From assembly GCA_028874915.1 (NCBI GenBank), contig JAPPHA010000081.1, positions 19,421 to 83,420 of the forward strand: 64,000 nucleotides of DNA. Reading direction: 5' to 3'. Of the stretch, positions 54,858-61,010 are shown piece after piece. Below the pieces are notes generated by a model that ran no database searches, was not told the origin of the DNA, and saw only the letters and a list, made by a program, of their open reading frames with translations. Origin of the DNA: Paracoccaceae bacterium (lineage in GTDB: Bacteria > Pseudomonadota > Alphaproteobacteria > Rhodobacterales > Rhodobacteraceae). The position numbers and the translations under genes are program-made. Every line of letters begins with the position of its first letter. Positions within the stretch are counted from its first letter, which is position 1.

Positions 54858-56450
54858 TCATCCGGCCGTCACCAGCGGCAGGAGGAAGTCACGGACCGTG
54901 CCAGCCCAGAAAAACAGGATAACGCATCCGGCGGCGGTAACGGCCGGCGGCAGCCAGCACAGCAGCGGTGCCTCGCGAAGTCCCGACGTCCCCGGCGCCA
55001 GCCCGCCTCCGTTCCCGGAAACGCCAGCGCCCGCCGGACTGGCCGGAACCGTCCGAGGCCCGTGGGCCTTCAGGAAAAATCCACGCCCGACCAACGGCAG
55101 CAGATACGCCACGTTAAGGATCGAACTGACCAGCAGCACAGCTATGATCAGGCGTTCACCGGCATCGGCCGCACCGACGATCAGGAGCCATTTCGACCAG
55201 GACCCACCCAGCGGCGGCAACCCGACAATGGACAATGCGCCGATCAGGAAGGCACCGAAGGTGAAGGGCATCGCCCGTCCGAGTCCGGACATGTCACTGA
55301 TTTCGGTCTTGTGGGTCGCCACGTAGATGGCACCGGCACACATGAAGAGGGTGATCTTTCCGAGCGCGTGGGTGGCAATGTGCAACCCGCCGCCCACCAC
55401 GCCCATGGAGGTCGCCAGCGCCATTCCCAAGGTGATGTAGGACAACTGGCTGACCGTCGAATAGGCAAGCCGCCGTTTCAGGTTGTCCTGCAGCATGGCG
55501 ACCAGCGAGGCCGCCAGGATGCACCAGGCCGCCAGCCACATCAGCCATTCGGAGGCACCGGTTCGGGCCAGGAGGTCGATGCCGAAAATGTAGACGCCGA
55601 TCTTGAGCATCGTAAAGACGCCGGCCTTGACGACCGCCACGGCATGCAGGAGCGCCGAGACCGGAGTCGGTGCCACCATGGCGGCCGGCAGCCACCGGTG
55701 AAAGGGCATCAACGCCGCCTTGCCGATCCCGAAGGCATAGAGGCCGAGGAGCAGGGGGACCATCCATCCGGTGACATGGCCGTCGAGGATTCCGCCGGGC
55801 TGGAAATCCAGAGTGCCCGTCGTTGTCCACGTCCAGATGATCGCCGGCATCTGGATGCAGATCGAGGTCAGAAGCAGGACGCCAAGGTAAGTGCGCGACC
55901 CGCTGACCGCCTCCGGTGTCCCCTTGTGGGCAACCAGCGGATAAGTGGAAATTGTCAGAATCTCGTAGAACAGGAACAACGTAAACATGTTCGCCGCGAA
56001 GGCGACGCCCATTGTGCTCATGATGGCAACCGAGAAACAGGCAAAGAACCGGGTGTGGTGTTTCTCGTCGTTGCCGCGCATGTATCCGACGCCATATGCG
56101 TGGGTGACGACCCAGAGACCGGATGCGATCAGGGCAAACAACAGGCCGAGCGGTTCCACATGCAGGGCAATTGCGAGCCCCGGAAACACTTCGATCAGCC
56201 GGATCTGCCCGTCCTCGCCAATCCCGCTCGCGAGGCCATCCGGCCCGAAGGCATCCGAGCCTGTCCCGAGTCCGCCCAGCACAGCAACGACCGAGAAAAA
56301 CGTGAGAAGAGCGGCAATGAAGGTCATTCCGTCGCGCAGGTCCGGCGATCGCCTCAACAAAAGGTTGCCGACGGCGGCGGCCCCGGGAATCACGAGGGCG
56401 AGGCCCAAAAAGGTCTCGACGGTCAGGAAGGTGCCCAGTTCCATCTCCAT
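54858..56450 (-). CDS. Antiporter-type large subunit (MrpD/NuoM/NuoN-like), second copy
   Basis: Membrane protein of 530 residues with about 14 helices. Proton-path residues are visible: Glu in LFLFYEILTISTYPLV, Lys in GIGKAALMPFHRWLPAAM, Lys in AVVKAGVFTML, and Lys in HALGKITLFMCAGA. One cytoplasmic or periplasmic loop (residues 465-500) is unusually Gly/Pro-rich. It starts 1 nt after the preceding antiporter gene's stop, implying fixed stoichiometry. It most likely works in one complex with its two paralogues and MrpB, C, E, F and G. Confidence 0.86.
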   Translation of the reverse strand: MEMELGTFLTVETFLGLALVIPGAAAVGNLLLRRSPDLRDGMTFIAALLTFFSVVAVLGGLGTGSDAFGPDGLASGIGEDGQIRLIEVFPGLAIALHVEPLGLLFALIASGLWVVTHAYGVGYMRGNDEKHHTRFFACFSVAIMSTMGVAFAANMFTLFLFYEILTISTYPLVAHKGTPEAVSGSRTYLGVLLLTSICIQMPAIIWTWTTTGTLDFQPGGILDGHVTGWMVPLLLGLYAFGIGKAALMPFHRWLPAAMVAPTPVSALLHAVAVVKAGVFTMLKIGVYIFGIDLLARTGASEWLMWLAAWCILAASLVAMLQDNLKRRLAYSTVSQLSYITLGMALATSMGVVGGGLHIATHALGKITLFMCAGAIYVATHKTEISDMSGLGRAMPFTFGAFLIGALSIVGLPPLGGSWSKWLLIVGAADAGERLIIAVLLVSSILNVAYLLPLVGRGFFLKAHGPRTVPASPAGAGVSGNGGGLAPGTSGLREAPLLCWLPPAVTAAGCVILFFWAGTVRDFLLPLVTAG

Positions 56451-56451
56451 G

Positions 56452-58047
56452 TCAGATCGCGCCGTCGGCCATTCCGAGGCTTCCTGACAGCAGGCTCTCG
56501 GCTGCCACCTGGGCGGAACCGAGGGTCAGCCCGGTATCGATCCCAAACCAGATGCAGGCGATCGCCAGAATCCAGATCGGTACCAGCATCATCAGCGGCG
56601 CATCCCCGGTAGTGTCCGCGATCCTTCCTGCCGGTCCGCCCGCCGAGGTCAGGGGCTGCGATTGACGTTGCGATCCGGGGTTTGGCGACCGGATGTAGAG
56701 CACTTCGAAGACACGCCACATATTGACAACGGTCAGCAGGGTCGACGCCACCACCAGCACGGCTGCGAACGTCCAGCCCCGTTCGAAAGACGCCTGAACG
56801 AGCAGCCATTTGCTCACGAATCCCGCCGTTCCGGGAACGCCGACCAGGCTCAGCCCCCCGATGACCATGGCCGCCGACATGACCGGCATCGACCGGCCCA
56901 ATCCGGCAATGTCGTCGTAAAATGTCGATCCGACACGCAGGACCAGCGCACCGGCGCCCATGAACAGGAGTGCCTTGGTGATCCCGTGATTGAACAGGTG
57001 AATGATGGTGGCACTCAGTCCATCGACGTTCATCAGGGCAACGCCGAGCAGGAGATATCCGACATGGGCGAGGCTCGAGTAGGCAAGCATGCGCTTGAGG
57101 TCGGTCTGAAAGACGGCAACAAACGACATCACCACCATCGCGGCAATGGCCAGCGGCAGCAGCACCGCCTGTGGAGTCAGGGTGGCGACGACGAATTCGG
57201 GCTGGAAGACCGAGAACAGGAAACGCAGCAGCACATAGATGGACGCCTTGGTCGCCGTCGCCGACAGGAACACCGTGACTGCCGACGGCGCATGGCTGTA
57301 GGCATAGGGAAGCCACATGTGCAGTGGAAAAATAGCCACCTTCAGGCTCACCCCGACGACGATGAAGGCGAACGCCGCGAGGAGGGTCCGGTTCGGTCCC
57401 TGAGCCGCGATCCGGTCGGCCAGGTCCGCCATGTTGAGCGTTCCGGTCATCATGTAGAGCATGCCGAGACCGATGACGAAGAAGACCGCCCCGATCGTGC
57501 CCATGATCAGGTAGTCATAGGCCGCCGTCAGGGCCCGCTTGTCCCGGTAGCATCCCTGAGAGACCAGGATGTAGGTGGACAGCGAGGAGATCTCGAGGAA
57601 CACGAATACGTTGAATCCGTCTCCTGTGGCCACGATTCCGAGCAGTCCCGACAGGCACAGCAGATAACAACAGTAGACCAGGGTGTGATTGCGCCACGGG
57701 ATCTCGTGGTCGAGGCTCCGGAAGGCATACGGCAGGAAGACTGTCCCGATGGCGGATATCAGCAGCAACACGAAAGCGTTGGCGGCATCGATCCTGTACT
57801 CGATACCAATCGGCGGCGGCCATCCGCCGATTGGATAGGAAATGTAGCCACCCCCGACGACCTGGCGGAGAAGGAGCCAGGAGGCGACCAGGCTGATAAC
57901 GGTGGCGAGAACAGCCAAAGTCCTCGCCGCGTTCCGGTTGCCGATGACGACCGCCACTGGAGCCGCGACGAAAGGGGCCAGCACGACCAGGATCGGAAGG
58001 TGGTCGGCAAGGGTCCTGGACACATGTTCGGCGGCACCGGCTGCCAT
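56452..58047 (-). CDS. mnhD: Na+/H+ antiporter subunit D (MrpD/MnhD)
   Basis: First of three large antiporter-type subunits (531 residues). Key residues: Glu in NVFVFLEISSLSTYILV, Lys in GVSLKVAIFPLHMWLP, Lys in ATATKASIYVLL, and Lys in HGITKALLFMGAGA. It directly follows mnhC with a 1-nt overlap, the standard C-D order in Mrp operons, so I give it the D name. The complex exchanges cytoplasmic Na+ (or another cation) for protons and supports pH and salt tolerance. Confidence 0.9.
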   Translation of the reverse strand: MAAGAAEHVSRTLADHLPILVVLAPFVAAPVAVVIGNRNAARTLAVLATVISLVASWLLLRQVVGGGYISYPIGGWPPPIGIEYRIDAANAFVLLLISAIGTVFLPYAFRSLDHEIPWRNHTLVYCCYLLCLSGLLGIVATGDGFNVFVFLEISSLSTYILVSQGCYRDKRALTAAYDYLIMGTIGAVFFVIGLGMLYMMTGTLNMADLADRIAAQGPNRTLLAAFAFIVVGVSLKVAIFPLHMWLPYAYSHAPSAVTVFLSATATKASIYVLLRFLFSVFQPEFVVATLTPQAVLLPLAIAAMVVMSFVAVFQTDLKRMLAYSSLAHVGYLLLGVALMNVDGLSATIIHLFNHGITKALLFMGAGALVLRVGSTFYDDIAGLGRSMPVMSAAMVIGGLSLVGVPGTAGFVSKWLLVQASFERGWTFAAVLVVASTLLTVVNMWRVFEVLYIRSPNPGSQRQSQPLTSAGGPAGRIADTTGDAPLMMLVPIWILAIACIWFGIDTGLTLGSAQVAAESLLSGSLGMADGAI

Positions 58048-58475
58048 CAGGCGCGATCACCCATGGCGTCGCCGTGCCGGACGTTCTCCCCACGGACAAT
58101 GGCCTGCTCGATCGCCAGGATGCCATCTTCGTCGATGGTTCCGTATTCCTCGCGGATCCTGACGATGAGGGCCAGGGCCAGGGCTGTTGTCGCGACCCCG
58201 ACAACAATGGCCGTCAGGATCAACACATGCGGGAGCGGATTCGAATACACGACCCCCGGTTCGGTTTCGAGGTCTACCGGCAGGATCGGTGCCGTCCCCC
58301 CGGAAACCTTGCCGATCGAGATGTAGAGCATGAAGACGGAGACCTGGAAGATGTTCAGTCCGACCACTTTCTTGACCAGGTTTCCGCGCGAGACAACGAT
58401 GTAGAAACCGGTCATCATCAGGAGGATGAACAGCCAGTAATTGGCGTGATCGATGATGAACTGCCAGTCGATCAT
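58047..58475 (-). CDS. mnhC: Na+/H+ antiporter subunit C (MrpC/MnhC, NuoK-like)
   Basis: A 142-residue, three-helix protein like NuoK. GFYIVVSRGNLVKKVVGLNIFQ-type sequence near residues 22-43 carries the conserved GLNIFQVSVFML segment, followed by HVLILTAIVVGVATTALALAL, whose T-A-I-V-V-G is typical. The open frame extends to 59054, but the ATG at 58475 gives family length. 20 bp after mnhB and overlapping mnhD by 1 bp. Confidence 0.92.
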   Translation of the reverse strand: MIDWQFIIDHANYWLFILLMMTGFYIVVSRGNLVKKVVGLNIFQVSVFMLYISIGKVSGGTAPILPVDLETEPGVVYSNPLPHVLILTAIVVGVATTALALALIVRIREEYGTIDEDGILAIEQAIVRGENVRHGDAMGDRA

Positions 58476-58495
58476 GGCGCGTTCCCTGTCCCGCC

Positions 58496-58936
58496 CTACC
58501 AGTCTTCGTCGCTCATCTGCGGCGGCCGTCCGGCAAAGGCGTAATAGACGGACACCATGACCCCGGCGACGGTGATGCCGACGCCGAGTTCGACGGCAAG
58601 GATGCCCCAATGCTGCCCGTGCGACGGGTGGTCCGGGGAGAACGCCCCGTAGTCGAGGAAATCGTACCCGAGAAACATCCCGAGCACACCGGTCCCGGCA
58701 TAGACCAGCACGCCAACCGCGGCGAGCTTGTGAACCAGCCAACGCGGAAAAACTCTCTGGACCATTCCAAGCCCGAAGACGATTCCATGAAGGATGAAGG
58801 CGACCGCCACGATCACCCCGGCCTGAAAACCGCCTCCGGGCGAAAAGTCGCCGTGAAACTGCACGTAGAGGCCGAACAGCAGGATGGCTCCGATCAGCAG
58901 TTTGGAGACGGTCCGAAGAATCAGATGATGACGCAT
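58496..58936 (-). CDS. mnhB: Na+/H+ antiporter subunit B (MrpB/MnhB)
   Basis: A 146-residue membrane protein with four helices. The family signature GDFSPGGGFQAGVIVAVAF sits near residues 29-48, and HWGILAVELGVGITVAGVM near residues 110-128. It begins at the last base of the DUF4040/MbhE-like gene (1-nt overlap), the usual neighbour order. Confidence 0.93.
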   Translation of the reverse strand: MRHHLILRTVSKLLIGAILLFGLYVQFHGDFSPGGGFQAGVIVAVAFILHGIVFGLGMVQRVFPRWLVHKLAAVGVLVYAGTGVLGMFLGYDFLDYGAFSPDHPSHGQHWGILAVELGVGITVAGVMVSVYYAFAGRPPQMSDEDW

Positions 58937-59568
58937 CAGCGGATGTCCCCGTCGCTCCGGGAATTGCCTCCAATCCGGTCTCCGGCGCCCTCCGGATTCC
59001 TGACGGACCCTTCTTCGTCCTCGTCGTCGCGCCGCCGTCGACGCCCAAGTTCACTGATGATCAGGAGAACCCCGACACCGGCTGTGAATATGACAGCCGT
59101 TTCCCCGAGGGTGTCATACCCCCGGTAGCTGGCCAGCACCGCTGTCACAACGTTGGGGATGCCGATTTCAGACGCCGTTTCGCCCAGATAGTGTGGAGCG
59201 ATGTGGCGTTGCGCCGGCGCATCGGGACTGCCGAAACCCGGCATGTCCAGCGTTCCATAGACCAGTGCCGCTGCCGTCAGAACCACGATCGGGAGCGCCC
59301 AGAGCTGCCGACTCGCCGATACCGGACCTTCCCGCCGACTGGTGAGAGCGAGGGTTCCCAGCATCAGCACAGTCGAGATTCCGGCGCCCACGGCCGCTTC
59401 GGTAAAGGCAACGTCGACGGCGTCGAGCGTCACAAACAGCAGCGCCGAGAGAAGGCTGAAAACGCCAGAGAGCATGACAACCGCAAAGAGATGACGGGTC
59501 CGGACGACGGCCAGCGCCGTCGCAGCCAGCATCACGAACAGAAAGATGTTGATCCAGGTTTCGGGCAT
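58936..59568 (-). CDS. MrpA C-terminal-like subunit (DUF4040/MbhD plus MbhE regions)
   Basis: A 210-residue membrane protein equal to the C-terminal part of MrpA. The MbhD/DUF4040 region shows FVTLDAVDVAFTEAAVGAGI with its conserved Glu, and the MbhE region shows YRGYDTLGETAVIFTAGVGV. The last 40 residues are charged and disordered. In standard Mrp operons these segments are fused behind a NuoL-like domain of about 600 residues; here they are separate, as in membrane-bound hydrogenase and group-2-like systems. Confidence 0.88.
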   Translation of the reverse strand: MPETWINIFLFVMLAATALAVVRTRHLFAVVMLSGVFSLLSALLFVTLDAVDVAFTEAAVGAGISTVLMLGTLALTSRREGPVSASRQLWALPIVVLTAAALVYGTLDMPGFGSPDAPAQRHIAPHYLGETASEIGIPNVVTAVLASYRGYDTLGETAVIFTAGVGVLLIISELGRRRRRDDEDEEGSVRNPEGAGDRIGGNSRSDGDIR

Positions 59569-59580
59569 TGTGGACCGCGG

Positions 59581-59985
59581 TTACCCGGACGGGCCCGATG
59601 CCGGTCCGCCATCGGAGGCCGGCGGTTCCCGGGTCGCCGCGGCGGCCGTCGCAGCGACCGCGGCACGATCCTCGGACCGGATCGGTGGCCGCAGCCCCGA
59701 GACAAACGCCGCATTGGCAACGGCATGGGTGGCGGTCGGTCCTGTGATCAGCAGGAAGAGACCGAGAATTACCAGCTTCACGGTGACGAGCGAAAGGCCG
59801 CCCTGCAGCCCCATGCCCAACAGAAGCAGCAGGACACCGGCGGAATCGAGGACCGATATGGCGTGAAGTCGGGACCAGAATTCCGGGAACCGGATCAGCC
59901 CGACCGCACCGATGACCAAGAAGGCAGAGCCCCCGACGATGGCAATCCAACTCAGAACGTCAACGATGCCACCCGAAGCGGTCAC
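59581..59985 (-). CDS. mnhG: Na+/H+ antiporter subunit G (MrpG/MnhG)
   Basis: A 134-residue protein with three helices; the family segment GLIRFPEFWSRLHAISVLDS lies near residues 28-47, followed by KLVILGLFLLITGPTATHAVA. The Ala/Pro-rich C-terminal tail (about 35 residues) is not conserved. Its start overlaps the mnhF stop by 4 nt. Confidence 0.9.
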   Translation of the reverse strand: MTASGGIVDVLSWIAIVGGSAFLVIGAVGLIRFPEFWSRLHAISVLDSAGVLLLLLGMGLQGGLSLVTVKLVILGLFLLITGPTATHAVANAAFVSGLRPPIRSEDRAAVAATAAAATREPPASDGGPASGPSG

Positions 59986-60332
59986 GACGGGCGACTCCCG
60001 GCTCCGGCCACAGCCGCGGCCTCGACGGCGTTTTTCCGTGCGTCCGGTGTCGCATCGGGCGTCCGCGTCATGACCGGATCGCCAAGGGCCCGGTACCGGA
60101 AAAACTTGAGCACAGCGATGGTCCCGACGAAGTTGATCAGCGCATAGAGGAGGGCAATGTCGAGAAAGTCCGGCCGGCCGGTCAGGAACCCGATGACCCC
60201 GATGAGCAAGACAGTCTCGGTGCCGAAAGCATTGACGGCGGCCACACGGTCATAAAGGGTCGGCCCGGTGCAAAGGCGAATGAAGGTCAAGACCATCGCC
60301 ACGCCAATTGCCAGTGCAGCCGCGACAAACAT
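59982..60332 (-). CDS. mnhF: Na+/H+ antiporter subunit F (MrpF/MnhF)
   Basis: A 116-residue three-helix protein. Conserved pieces are RLCTGPTLYDRVAAVNAFGT near residues 19-38 and FLDIALLYALINFVGTIAVL near residues 56-75. The ATG at 60332 shares a base with the mnhE stop (TGATG). Short non-conserved Ala-rich tail. Confidence 0.9.
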   Translation of the reverse strand: MFVAAALAIGVAMVLTFIRLCTGPTLYDRVAAVNAFGTETVLLIGVIGFLTGRPDFLDIALLYALINFVGTIAVLKFFRYRALGDPVMTRTPDATPDARKNAVEAAAVAGAGSRPS

Positions 60333-60820
60333 CAGCCGGCCCGTTGCGCCTCGATGGCCGAGACCCGGCGACCCATTTCAGCAAGCGCCTCATGGTCACC
60401 CTCGTCATAGGCCACAGCGTGCACCTGAATGACATTCTCCCCCTCGACCGTCTCGACCGAAATGGTTCCGGGAGTCAGGGTGATCGAATTGGCAAACAGC
60501 GTTCGGCCGAGGTCTGTCGCCTGCGAGCCCGGCACATCCAGGATCATCTGCCGGATGGGCATTGTCCGCGACAGGATCAGCCGCGATACAGCCCAGTTGG
60601 CCTTCGCGATCTCCACCAACAACCAGGTAAGGTACCCGAGGGTCGCCAGAGGACGAAACGCAAGTCGCGGCCTGTCACCGTCGATGGCATCCATGCGCCG
60701 CGTCACGAACAGGACGAGGGCCACGGACAGGGCTCCGAGACCGACGACGAGCGGCTTATAGATCCCCGACATCAGCAGCCACAACAGCGCGAGCACCGTT
60801 GCCGATCCCAGAAGCCTCAT
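60332..60820 (-). CDS. mnhE: Na+/H+ antiporter subunit E (MrpE/MnhE)
   Basis: A 162-residue protein with two or three N-terminal helices (ATVLALLWLLMSGIYKPLVV, then TLGYLTWLLVEIAKANWAV) and a soluble C-terminus with ANSITLTPGTISVETVEG, all typical of MrpE. The ATG at 60820 gives the family start, although the frame is open to 60919. First gene of the operon E-F-G-(A C-term)-B-C-D-D-small-L, so the promoter should lie between 60821 and 61010. Confidence 0.92.
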   Translation of the reverse strand: MRLLGSATVLALLWLLMSGIYKPLVVGLGALSVALVLFVTRRMDAIDGDRPRLAFRPLATLGYLTWLLVEIAKANWAVSRLILSRTMPIRQMILDVPGSQATDLGRTLFANSITLTPGTISVETVEGENVIQVHAVAYDEGDHEALAEMGRRVSAIEAQRAG

Positions 60821-61010
60821 CGTGTGTCCGCCATGGGATCCCCTCCCGTCGTCCGGCCCCGCTTTTTGCAATTTGTCCGGCAGGGCGCAAGCCGGAAGCC
60901 AAGACCCAGAGCTTCGCACGGCGCTAGATGGCAGCCTGTTCCATCAACGTCTGCCATCCGGTCGGAGCCCGGGGCAACCCAGCCGAACACAAGAATTGTC
61001 TTGAAAACGG

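Noticed and set aside
54615..58326. Long plus-strand frames of 665 and 554 codons opposite the Mrp genes.
   Set aside because: Their products are Gln/Arg/His/Asp-rich, as expected from antisense of hydrophobic membrane-protein genes in a G+C-rich genome. The minus-strand genes are clear.
58476..59054. Upstream extension of the mnhC frame.
   Set aside because: It lies over mnhB and the MrpA-C-like gene in another frame; NuoK-like proteins are about 110-140 residues.
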